Shown: one piece after another, positions 23,823 through 35,600 of the stretch
How the letters are laid out: each line of letters starts with the position of its first letter
Position numbering within the stretch: the stretch's first letter is position 1
Made by a program: the position numbers and the translations under genes
Assembly: GCA_964019055.1 (NCBI GenBank)
Contig: OZ025216.1
Span: 2,483,001-2,547,000, forward strand
DNA from: Anthopleura xanthogrammica
Lineage: Eukaryota; Cnidaria; Anthozoa; Actiniaria; Actiniidae
Direction of reading: 5' to 3'
Length of the DNA stretch: 64,000 nucleotides
Notes under the pieces: model-generated
What the model saw: the letters and a program-made list of their open reading frames with translations, nothing else
Told to the model about the DNA's origin: nothing
Database searches by the model: none

Positions 23823-25941
23823 ATTTGAAAAAAAAATTTAAAATCCAAATTGAGTCTAAAAAAAGATAAATTTTGAAATGTTCTCAAACATTTGATAAAT
23901 AAGATTCCATCTTCGCGATCGAGTAATATAAATTGAGAATGATCATGTGATTACACACGACTATATGTGAAATACAATAAGCGCATTTCATTTCAAGAAA
24001 TCTACAAGGCAACGTAAAATACACGTTATTCATTTACATACAAAAGGTTTAGAATCCACATTACCTTGGTTCTTGTCTTGTACGAACTAGAAAACAGAAC
24101 GTTAGTCGTTTGGTTTCCACTGCTCGTTGGAGTTGTTCAAAGTTTCCAACGTATCAAACAAATGACGCGTTCCGCTTGTACACAACGGGCTTCCCTTGAG
24201 ATCAAAATGGCGAATAAATTTCAATAAGAAAAGCCTTTTCTTTGATTGAGGATTATTGTTTTCATGTCGGGATCCCTAAGTGTGTATGCGCAGTTTATAT
24301 ATTTTTATTTACAGTTTCTTTTTGGATTTTAAAGTTCAATCCAACCTCTATATACTATATTGACTGCCGCACCCAAAGAAACATCGACAAAAAATAAAAA
24401 CGTAACAAGTTAAGTCTTTTTACTTTTTTAATTTGTTTTATTCTCTTTACCAGTGTGATAAGTGTTGATGTTTACACATACATAAATCCAACGAGAAAAT
24501 TAGAGACGTTCTGGCCAACCCGACTAAAACCTAGCCTCCTTTGCAGACGTTCTTAGGGTCGTCACGTCGTCACGCAACGTTATTGCGTGACGACCCTAAG
24601 AGCGTCTGCGTAGGAGGCTAACTGAAACCATGTATTTGCCGATATCGGTGAAACCACTGTTTTTTGGTTTCCCCAAATTCCTCTTGTCTATATACTTGCG
24701 AACATGCACTCATGCGAACAACATCCATGACTTTAGGTATAAGCTGTCAGGGGGTTTGGAACCTCTCCGAGCACTTCTAGAAACTGTGAAAATGCATCTG
24801 CTTTGTTGAATAAATAGTTAGTACTAATTAAAAACAAGTTGGACTGAAGTCTTTGTTTCTGGATTGCTCTTGAGTTCCTTCAGGTCCTGGTAATAAAACT
24901 CAATATGAGATTAATGATTCATGCCTTGAGACTCACCAGCCCTTGTGAATTTGGCCACCAGAGTAACCATCAATACAGATAGACCAGATAGTTTATGCTA
25001 ACAACATCCACATCATTTATGGTACTTGCAAGATAAAAGAGAATTTTAGCTCTGAGGATTTTATCATCAACAAAAAACTTTAATTTCTCAATTTCATTCA
25101 TTTTTATGTAAAAATTTAGTCAAAAACCCGTCTTTCACCTAGAAAATCCCAATGACTTTTTTTCTCAAGCTTTAAATTGGCTTCTTTATTCTGTGATCTG
25201 TTTTCTGCAATCAAAATCTTACTCAGGCGATTGACGTCATCCAAAACATTACCCAGCAATTATTTTTTTGAGCTATATCGCAACTTTTCCTCCTCACAGC
25301 CATTTTCACCGGAAGTTAGAATTTTCCCGGTGTGTGTCAGACAGGAAGTTCAGTATCTTTTCTACTTCACGTCCGAGTCTTCAGTGTTTAAATAGTTGAG
25401 CTGAGATCGGCGTTTCCGTTATAAAACAGAGTGTGTGTTTTCCATGGGATGATTTAATAAAAGACAACTTACCCCCCAAATTGAGCCATTTTTCAATTGA
25501 AAATTGAAAGCTCCGAAACTTCAGTAAGAAACAAAAATCAGTTAAAAATGCAAAGCGTTTTTTGTTATTGACGGGTTATAATATCGTAAAATCGTGCAGG
25601 TCAACGCACCTCAGTTGTTGATGATATAGCCCAAGTTCCCGTCGTTTGGATTTGCTCGAAGAGCGTTTGAGCAAGGAACGTGTGGTGTGAAGGTAACAGG
25701 GTTCAAGCACTCCTGGAAGATTAGACTCGATAAATCCTTCTACAATTTGAACGAAATAAATAGTCAGTTTTCTCCCAAGTATTTATGCTTCTTTTTTTTC
25801 TGCAGTTCTTGTCAGCCGTCAGAAAAAGTAAGAAAAAAAAAGAGAAAATGAGAACTGAAACAACTCTTAGACTGTAATTTTTACAAAAACGCAACAAGCG
25901 ACTGAACTAAGTAATTATAATAACTTTATTTGGTACAGAGT
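23823..25941. other. Intergenic region, no gene recognised
   Basis: Possible promoter or first exon on the minus strand: CCAAG followed by a GTAATG donor near 24,063, preceded on that strand by a higher-GC stretch up to ~24,230. A perfect hairpin lies at 24,533-24,619. Around 25,290-25,400 there is another GC-richer patch with a CCGGAAGT word. No coding exon could be supported. Confidence 0.5.
24533..24619. repeat. Perfect hairpin
   Basis: Arms AGCCTCCTTTGCAGACG / CGTCTGCGTAGGAGGCT enclose GGGTCGTCACG repeats. A similar short hairpin of different sequence is at 27,783-27,864 (AGCCTGCGTAGCGGCGCATT and complement). Confidence 0.8.
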
Positions 25942-26237
25942 CCCGGGGGGGGGGGGGGGGGGGGTACTTCGGGTCGTTTCATACTGGGATGCTTCGCCCG
26001 GACTCTCGACCCCTTACCCTTTTCTATACCAAATTTCAGCAAAACGTTACCCCTTTTTTATACCTTTTTGCCTGAAAAGGTACCCCCTTCGTATACTTTT
26101 GAAGAAAATCTACCCCTTTTTATACCAAAACTCAAAAATTTCCACCCCTTTTCTATACGTGCGGCTTGAAAAAAGTACCCCTTTCGGGCGGAGCATCCCC
26201 GTATAGTCAATTATAGGGAGTACCCCCCCCCCCCGGG
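25942..26237. mobile_element. G-tract inverted-repeat element with 8-bp target duplication (family H, hAT-like)
   Basis: It begins CCCGGGGG and ends CCCCCGGG, flanked by TACAGAGT (25,934-25,941) and CACAGAGT (26,238-26,245), an 8-base duplication with one change. Interior GGTACTTCGGGTCGTTTCAT is shared with 37,391-37,651. Eight-base duplications are typical of hAT transposons. Confidence 0.85.
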
Positions 26238-26373
26238 CACAGAGTGTTTCATCCTATGATGACATTGACCTTGAATAACACGGACTCCCTTGAGTGGTAT
26301 CTGTTTATTTTTCCGACTGATTAAAGGTAGATAACTATTACGTCATTCATTCATTACATCCGGTACAGTTCAC

Positions 26374-26382
26374 AATAAAAGG
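26374..26382 (+). promoter_or_regulatory. TATA-like box of the secreted Arg/Ser-rich gene
   Basis: AATAAAAGG lies about 88 bases before the start codon at 26,462. A transcript start near 26,405 would place it at the usual distance. Confidence 0.45.
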
Positions 26383-26461
26383 CGTAGCTTTTCACTAGTT
26401 TTCATTACACGCAAGGCCCAAGGCAGAGCTGTTCAGTACAGTGCAGATACAAGGCGTAAAG

Positions 26462-28580
26462 ATGAGGCTCTACACAATCGTAGCTCTTCTAATCGTTGTT
26501 ATCCTAACTCTCGATGCTCTAGGAGAATGTGAGGGATGGTTCGGCGGAGGCTCAAGATCACGGAGTAGTGGTTCTAGCAGCAGGTCACGGAGTACGTCTG
26601 TGGGGCGATCACGAAGTCGGACATCTAGTCGCCGGACGAGTTCTTCAAGGAGGACCGGAGGGATCTTTGGTGGAAGATCAAGAAGTAGCAGCTCTAGATC
26701 AACGAGTAGGAATAGCAGGACCCGATCTACCAGCAGAACTAGGACTAGCAGTCGACGAACGAGCTCTACTCGTAGAACTGGGGGTTTCTGGGGAAGCCGA
26801 AGGACCAGCACTAGGACATCTCCCAGCAAGACAAAGAGAGTAACCGTCAAGAAAACAGCAAGGTAAGAGGTTATTTTACACGCAAAGCCAACATTCAGAG
26901 AATTCTAGTCGAAATTAGTTATTGAACCTGAAACAACCTCTGGGTTGGTCTAAGTCAGGGCATGGCTAACTCACAGATCGAACCTGAAACAACCTCTGGG
27001 CTGATCTAAGTCAGGGCATGGCTAACTCACAGATCGAACCCTAAAACAACCTCTGGGCTGATCTAAGTCAGGGCATGGCTTACTCACAGATCGAACCCTA
27101 AAACAACCTCTGGGCTGATCTAAGTCAGGGCATGGCTAACTCACAGATCGAACCCTAAAACAACCTCTGGGCTGATCTAAGTCAGGGCACGGCTTACTCA
27201 CAGATCGAATTTAATTTTATCAGCGTGTTAGCTTTTGCGGGGGGAGCAAAACCGGAAAACCCAGACAAATCCTCGAACAATAAACATTGATATCCAAGTC
27301 ACGTTGATCTCTCATGTTTCCGCAGAGGTACAACAATCAGCGCTGGTAAGACGAAAGTCCACGTCAACAATTTTGGAAATATTCGTGACAGAGATGAAAC
27401 AGGACACAGAACTGGTAAGAGAACAAGTTTAAAGTTTCGTTTTTATTTTTTAAACTCTCCCTAGCCAATGCAGGGGTAGCATCCTACGCAGACATTATTG
27501 GCGTCGTCACGCAACGTTTCCCTTACTGGCTGATGCAGGGGTGGATGAGCAAAGGTTGATTTACGCCAATAAATCGTTCTTATTTAGAATGGTTGTATAT
27601 TTAATAGCCAGTGGCTGACAAACCTGTGACCCTCGTTCCATGATCGAATTGGAATGTAGAAGTTGATTTTCGCTAAGGAAGGAAAATCAGAGAACCTGGG
27701 AAAAACCCTCGAATCACCACGGGCGCCAGAGTCGCCTCCTCGTTTGGAGTAAAACTAACGCTTTATTTTGTTTCCAACGGTTAGCCTGCGTAGCGGCGCA
27801 TTTTTGGGGTTTCGAGGGGAGTCTCCCTCCCCCCAAAAAACCAAAATGCGCCGCTACGCAGGCTACCAACGGTCGAATAAATCTGCTTCGGTACGGCTGA
27901 CCTTTAGTAGTGAATAAACATCTAGCTCCGATTTCAATCTCGTGATGCTTGTCTGTTTAATATTAAGAACCGATCGTGGGTCACTCGGAATTAATCGGTA
28001 ACGTACTTCGGGACCTCGTGAATCAACCTTTATACGACTTCAACCGCACGCATCATTTTATATTCATACCGAGAAATCTGAAGCTGGAAAATGTTTCTAT
28101 ATAAGGAAACTTGTAAAAAAAAGAAACTACCTTTACGAGCTACTTTATATGGGAGCATTTTCTAACACAGCGCAAAATCATATTAGTAAAATCTAAAGCT
28201 GTATTAAAAGCTATATTCCAATGTTCCCATCTATAGGTCTTGGCACCCTCGCGAGAAAGATGGTTTCACAACCAGGCAAGACCATCAAGGCCATTAAATC
28301 ATTCGCGAAGAGCTACACCGATATGAGAAAAAAGAATGTCATAGGTGGAAACCTAGAAGCACATCGTAAAGGCAACAAAGACGCAACGTCAAAAGCAGAT
28401 GCGCAAACCGCTGGTGCCATCAGCGCACTCAGGGAGCAGTACAAGAACTTTCGCATCAAGAAGAATAAGAGAGACGGTAGCATTCATATCGGTGATACGA
28501 GGACTAAGAAAGAGAGAGATGACACGATGAATGCAAATAAACAAGGCAGAGAGGATGCAAAGAAGGGTGGATCGAATTGA
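26462..28580 (+). CDS. Small secreted Arg/Ser-rich basic protein, unknown function
   Basis: Exons 26462-26862, 27326-27414 and 28237-28580; 277 residues, phases consistent. Not a family I recognise. Residues 1-24 form a signal peptide (MRLYTIVALLIVVILTLDA, then LGECEG). Residues 25-133 are almost entirely Ser, Arg, Thr and Gly, with a loose internal duplication: RTSSRRTSSSRRTGGIFGG and RTSSRRTSSTRRTGGFWGS. The second exon adds a Gly/Asn/Asp-rich linker. The third adds a charged, Lys-rich domain with FAKSYTDMRKKN, AISALREQYKNFRIKKNKRD and a closing ANKQGREDAKKGGSN. RS repeats normally mark nuclear splicing factors, but the signal peptide and lack of an RNA-binding domain point to secretion. 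An in-frame ATG at 26,441 exists but would precede the signal peptide. A candidate AATAAA is at 29,159. Confidence 0.8.
26925..27212. repeat. 56-bp tandem array (SINE tail type)
   Basis: Five copies of a ~56-base unit containing CAACCTCTGGGCTGATCTAA, followed by a minus-strand SINE body remnant at 27,235-27,290. Lies in the first intron of the Arg/Ser-rich gene. Confidence 0.95.
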
Positions 28581-29632
28581 TAAGTGGGTACTGAGAAAAG
28601 CAGACTCCTAAAGTTCATAGTCAGCATCACTGAGTAGAATATTTTACCTTGGGTGTAATGTTTTCCCATTTCAGACCACGTGTCATTTCCTTGAGTATAA
28701 TTTTTGTGTGTAAAGGTTGCGCATGAGAAGACTCATGAATATGGATACAACTCCAACAAAGAATATTATTCTCAAGAGAATGACGCGTAGTCTGAAATAG
28801 GAAAACATTACGCCCAAGGTAAAGAGGTCTACAGAATTAGACAATTATGGCATCACGGTACTACCACTATCAGAATGCTTCGCGAATATTCTTTCTTATT
28901 CAAATTTGTATTTTTTTCATGAGAATAGTAAGACAATTGGTTAATACTAAATTGTGCGCAAGGAATTCTGGTAATACTAGTACATGACGTCATAACGGGA
29001 AACGCCTACATTTTGCAATATTCGAGTTTCAAGTTCTCTGTTGTAGTCTATTTTCTTAGTCGTCTCTTTTAGTTTTGAAAAAAATGTTATCATTCTTAAT
29101 TCATGGTAAATTTTCAGTGATAATGGAATAATTTTGTTTACTTGTGTAAAATATGAAGAATAAACGCAACGCTTTTGATTAAAATTTCTCTATGAGTTCG
29201 TGCTGGTTAATGGATGTCAATAAACCTTTCACCTTGGGCGTAATGTTTTCCCATTTCAGCCAACATGTCATTCTCTTGGGAATAAGATTCTTTGTTTGAG
29301 GTGTATCCATATTCATGTGTCTTCTCATACGCAACCGTTAAACAAAGAAATGATACTCAAGGGAATGACACGTGGCCGGTCTCAGTGAAATGGGAAAACA
29401 TTACACCCAAGGTAGAGAGGTCTATCCCCAAATTATGACATAAAGGTTCTGAAAAGGTCCCGTCCATGAAAAGGACACAACACACCAACAAACAGAAAAC
29501 CACAACAACGATACAAAATTTCAAAATTATTGAATTTAACTTAATTCTATATTGATATCATTATATACAATTATTTTATACAGTGCCTTAGTCAGTTAGT
29601 TCTTCATGATTTCCAATCTTCGATTTTTTTGG
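28581..29632. other. Intergenic region with two family B elements
   Basis: Family B copies at 28,645-28,832 and 29,225-29,420, each with TTTTCCCATTTCAG at one end and its complement at the other and TATCCATATTCATGTGTCTT or its complement inside. No gene seen. The interval separates the 3' ends of two convergent genes. Confidence 0.75.
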
Positions 29633-32600
29633 TTACGAGGGGGGTGGTGAGGAGGAAGCGTTGCCCGTGCAGGTCAGGAGATGATTGCGGTACTGACGGT
29701 TGAGGCCAGTCATCCAAAACTTGAGGACGATTTCATCTTCTGGTTTGGTGCCTAGCACTTGAAGTAGCCTGGAATATCATTTGAAAATAGTACCCTTAGA
29801 AACCTATATACTGATGGATTGCAAGCATTCTCAAATGAGTCAAATGATAAATACATGGTAGCCATGTTGGTTGTATTAACAAAGGAACCTAAAACCAATA
29901 TGGCCGCGGTGACGTAACGTGCAAACGAAGAATTCATTTATCAAGAATCTATTTATCTATCTATCTATTTATTTGTTTTTATATGTTTTCCTTTATTGAG
30001 TATAGTAAAATTTTATAGATATATATATTTTTTTCTTTTTCTTTCTCTTTCCTTTCATCTCTTTTCCATTCCATTTCTTTTTCCCGTCTTCTTCGGTTTC
30101 CTTCATTTCCCTCTCTCATCCTTTCACTTTTCATTCATTTTTTGGGTTGTTTTTGTCTACATTTCTTTTCTCCTCTCCTCTCCTATTCTTAGTCTTCTCT
30201 TCTCTTCCCTTTCTTTTCTTTTCCTTTCCCATATCCTGCTCCACACTTCTCTCTTTCCTTCACTCAATTTTCCTTCCCCTCTTTTCTTTTCTTTTCTTTT
30301 CTTTTCTTTTCTTTTCTTTTCTTTTCTTTATTACAGACTTATTACAGAGTCAAAGCTTACTTTTCCTTGTCTTCCTTGCTTGTTGGTCCTGACCTCGCAA
30401 ACTTGAAAACAACTTTCACTTTGCTAAATAAAAGCAAGATAAATGTTATCTCATTATTCATAAAGCATAAATTTCAAATTTAAACGAAACACCCAGCCCT
30501 CATCCATCAAGATAAATAGATAACTAATGATCGTATACAGTTATTTCAAAAAAGGTTGGTGATGTTGTCTTGCATGTTGCGTTACATGTTGCATTCCAAG
30601 CTTTACATGTATTGTGGGTCATATTTAAATAATGTCAGCACAGAAGAAAATATGCCGGAAAAACGTGCAGACAAAGTTTGGGAAAATTCCATATTATTGT
30701 GACCTCTCGCTGATTGTCTTCTAGTCGCCCATAGTGAGTTTTGGGCTTGGTATATGCAACATGTAACATGCAACGAAACCTTCACCAACTTTTTTTGTAA
30801 TAGCTGCTTCATCAAGGTAGATTAGATTGCGTTGCGTTACGCTGTGACATGTCACGGGGCGTTACTTACTCCATCCATTCTTCTTTGAGGCAAAGCAACA
30901 TCTGCTCCAGAACTGTGTCAGACATGTTTTCAATTGCTAGACAGTGTTCTATCTTCTGTAAGATTGTCGGGGCTGTAAAAACAATAAGAAGATAGATTCT
31001 ATATAGACCCCTTGCACGTGACGTCAAAGCACCTCAATAGACCCCTTGCACGTGACGTCAAAGCACCTCAATTTGAAGGACAAAACAAAAGAATTTCAAT
31101 CTCCTGAGAATTGGAATCTATTGTTTTGTCCTCCAAATTGAGCTGCATTCCGACGTGCTGCAAGGGGTCTTCTCGGAAACAAGGGCGGTGTATTTAAATT
31201 TGTAAATTTCGATTCCTGGACTTGGCATCTCATTGTAAGTAGAGTTTGTTAGGGTTCTCCCTTGAGGTGAAGGGTTTTCTCTGGGTTCTCCATTTTTCTT
31301 CCCTTCATGAAACCCATGCAACATGCTAAATTCCAATTTGATTTGTGAGTTAGCCTTTGACTTTAATCAGCCCAGAGGTTCGGTTTCTGGGTTTGATCTG
31401 TGAGTTAGCCATGTCCTGACTTAGATAAGCCCAGAGATTTTTTTCAGGTTATAGCTGGGGTTTCACGTAACGTCATTTCCTGTCTCGTGCGGAATGTTCC
31501 TCAGCTGAATCACAAGTTTTCAGTAGAATTCTTTCTGGTGGACAGCACATGGTGGTCAGTGTTCAACCCCCATTTGGAGCAGATAATGAGATTCAAAGAC
31601 TTTTATCAGCTGATTGAAACCCAGCTATTGGTAAAATTGGAAATATTAATAACCTTAAGGACTTACATGGTGCACTTTCTTTTCCACAAACTGTAAAATC
31701 ATAGTCAGTAAAAGTTTCTTCGCTGTGAAAAGATGAAAAATAGTATGACAGATATGTTAGGCACACCTCCACAATTCCCTAAATAACTAAGTGGTCTTTC
31801 AGTAATTCAAGGGGGTTTACCTGTCTCTGGGTTTTTCACTTTGCTCTGTGATCTGTAAAGGAATGAAATATGAATAAGATTGAAAAAAAAACACACAAAA
31901 AAACACGAAAAATCCAAAAGCAAAGTAGCATATAAAGAAACCAATGGTTTATTTAAAAAAAGAAAATGTTGGGAAAAAAATGAGTATTAATTGACAACAA
32001 TGAATTATTGAATGTATGGGAATGAATGAATGAATGAATGAATGAATGAATGAATGAATGAATGAATGAATGAATGAATGAATGAATGAATGAATGAATG
32101 AATGAATGAATGAATGAATGAATGAATGAATGAATGAATGAATGAATGAATGAATGAATGAATGAATGAATGAATGAATGAATGAATGAATGAATGAATG
32201 AATGAATGAATGAATGAATGAATGAACGAACGAAGGAATGAATGAACGAACAAGCTTTTGAAAAATTATGGTTGAATGAATAAATGGATGGATAGATGAA
32301 CAGATTCATGAGCACTTGGGATGGATGGATAGTTGGATAGATAATGGGATAGATGGACAGACAAATGGATGGAGGGATATATGGATGGATAGATGAACAG
32401 ATGCTTGAGTTGGATGGATGGATGGCTGGATGGATGGATGGATGAATGGGATGGATCGATGGGGTGGATGGGTGGATGGGTAGATGGATGGTTGGACAGA
32501 TGGACAGATGGACAGTTGGACGGATGGATGGATGGACACATGGGTGGATGAATGGATGGATGGAAAGGATAGATGGATGGATGGGATAGATGGCTATATA

Positions 32601-35600
32601 TGAAAGGATGGATGGACAAAAGTATAAATTTCTAGCCAACATACGTGATGTATGGGATGATTTATATCCAAGAGAACAAAGAGATCTGAAGACAAGATGT
32701 GTACAGGAATCTCTACATTTGGGGCCAAACCAAGAAAATTACACCTCCAGGAATCCTATAAAAATATTGACAAAACATTAGTGAGATACCACTTAATACA
32801 TACAATACTGTCAAACAGTAGTAACAGATCAGAGTGACCTATGGACTATACAAATCAACCTCTATGAGACTCCCAGAGTCATGAGTGAAGCAAGTGCAAA
32901 CATAGAAGTCGCAAGAGGTGTCAAGTGCTTGTGATCCTGGTTGGGCTGCCTGTGCTTTATTCAGTGGACATTAACTAAGTGACCTATGATGACATGTATA
33001 TATGTATGCACACTGCAAACCCAAAAACAAGCCTGAACTCAATATACACAATTGGGTGGGCCTGTTTTCAGGTAGGCTTGATTTTTATTAAAAATATAGG
33101 CTGGGGCATTTTTTGGAAGACACTTTGGGTCTCAAACTACCACATTTAGTGTTGCTGTCTGTGTTGTCTCAGTCGACAGTGGAAAATGAAGAACTAGTGT
33201 TTACCTCGTACTCTATACTGTATGGGATACAATTACAACAGCCACTAGGAATAAGAATCTAAAAATCAAATGAAAAGCATGAGAAGGTGGGGAAAATATC
33301 CATACCAAAAAAAATCAATACCTTCCCAATGGAGGGAGATTGGAATTTCTAAGGGGTGGGGAGGATCTGAGGAGGGTATATTTTGTAGTTCATGAAAATA
33401 TCTAGGCATACCTCCCCAATGGAAGTAGATTGGAATTTCCAAGGGGTGGGGAGGGTGACTGAGGAGGGTATATTGTTCGGGTGGAGTTCCAGAGCATATC
33501 CATACCTCCCCTCACGGTGGGATATTGGAATTTCCTAGGGTTGGGTCTGCTGAGGAAGGCATTTTTAATTCTGACTGATATCCCACCAGATTTCATTCTA
33601 ACCAGTACTAACCTTGAGTGCATTCAATGCTGATGCAACGGTCTTCCTGTCCTTACCCCTGACAATAAGTTGATTGCCTTGAATAACATGATATGCCAAC
33701 ATGTGAAACTGTCTGGTGCCAAGAATCTAAGACAGCATAAAATCGCGATTTATTACATTTCATAAAAGACTAATTTTTTAACTTTTTTTTAAAAAATTAA
33801 AAAATTAACTTAATTTTTATAATTTTTAATTAAAAAAAACAACAAAGTATTGTTGGTTTGTGTTCCACTTTACTTCCTGGAATTACATGCTTCTGTGTCA
33901 CAGCATCGAGACTTACCTTAACCATGTGTCTTAGTGATTTAAAGAGAGGAACATGATCACTTGATTCTGTTGAAATAAAGGAATATAATTATATATAATT
34001 ATACAATATAACAAAACAAAAGACTAATTACTTGCGACTAAACTGACGCGACTATACGCAATACCAACTAATTACTGTTTACATTACAACCGCACCACCA
34101 GAGTTATAAATACCATCTACTGTCTTTTATTCACCACCGTACTCTGAAGATGACTTCCACTTAGGTTGTCGAAATGTCAGTGACCACCAACAACAGTCTT
34201 CCTAAAGACTACACTCACCCAGAACTACTCACTCCACTATATATATACAGTTATAAATCTGCTCAAACTTTGAATTAAAGCAGCACAGAGAAGATAAACA
34301 AAGACTTACCATCATTTTCCGTTAAATCTGAGGTGGATTCTGACTCATGATCAGCTAGAAGTTCCTCCTATAAGCAGAATCACAATCAGATTACGGTTTG
34401 GGCAATCTCATAAGGATGGTGATGCCAGGGTTGGGGTTCACTTTAGAACCACATCACATTTTTCATGAGCTTTAAAGTGGCTCAATATAGTTATTTTTAG
34501 GCTTGAGGTACCTTTTTTGAAATCGCAATTTCGCAGCTGAAGAATATCAAACCACCTTAAGTTAGGAGTTTCTTCAAAATGGAGGTTAGGCAAGCTCTCT
34601 TAGAACATTTTCAAATGTAGATTTGTATGTCATAGTCATCTTTTTCTGCTTTTCTATAATAGGCATTCCCAGGAATGATGGGTGCATGGACACTCCCTAT
34701 GCCTACCTTAGATCACAGTACAGTTTAGCTTACCTTTGGTGGACCTTCAAGAAGTTTTTCTGAGATGCGATTGCCACAAGCTTTCAGCATCCATGCAAAT
34801 CTTTGGTGCAACATTGCGAAAAGATTCTAAAAGAAACATTTTACAATAATAAACTTCTTATATCAATCAATTAACTCTGACACTTGGACTATGCAGAATA
34901 CAACACTTAACACAAGTCAGAATGGTTTTGGGAGAAGAGGTGCATGGCTAAAACAACAAAAATGCAAACAAACAAATACTTCAAATACCTTATCTTTCAA
35001 GAGATCTGATATGGAGCGATACACTTTGTGACCACCACGTTGCCTACGGAACTGGTCTATGATGAGAATAAAACATCAAACACAATCAACCTGAATCTTT
35101 ATATCTAAATAAATTCTTTGTTTGAGAAAGAAACAATACAGCATTTGTGGTTTCGGGATTGGGGGTGAATTGAAAGTACAAAAGAGTTCTGTTTCAATGA
35201 TCTTCTTTTGTGCTTTTGATTTATTCCTAATCCACTGAGCTGCAGGTGCTCGGGTGTTGTATGGCGGCGTTCTTGCAAGTAGGTGTATTTTATTTATGTA
35301 CATATTTATATCAGATTTTAATGACTTTTTTATATTACATAGGATACCTCAGCTGTATGTAACTAAGTTTTTATTTACAAAGTTACATATTAACATATTT
35401 TATTAATTAATTAATTTTATTATTTCAATAGAATGTAATATTTTAGGCGCATTTGATCATATCCAAATGCAAATTTGCGCCTTCATACAAGTAATAAATT
35501 ATTATTATTATTATTATACTCAAGAGGATGACAGACATTCTGCAACCATAAAACACTGCACCCAACCTGAATGGGTCTACTCATGACCAGACAAGTTTGG

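Noticed and set aside
26470..26850. Leu/Val-rich frame antisense to the Arg/Ser-rich gene
   Set aside because: Mirror of the Ser/Arg codons. The plus strand has a signal peptide, splice sites and a TATA-like box.
32005..32642. Long open frames of IHSF/HPSI repeats on the minus strand
   Set aside because: They are translations of GAAT and GGAT microsatellites in a FLCN intron. The same holds for the long frames at 8859-9281, 41,192-41,755, 49,524-51,146 and 55,391-55,895.
32821..32940. Possible FLCN exon reading LIEVDLYSP on the minus strand
   Set aside because: It runs into a stop at its only donor, and the better exon at 32645-32755 ([20 protein letters not shown]) fills the same part of the protein.
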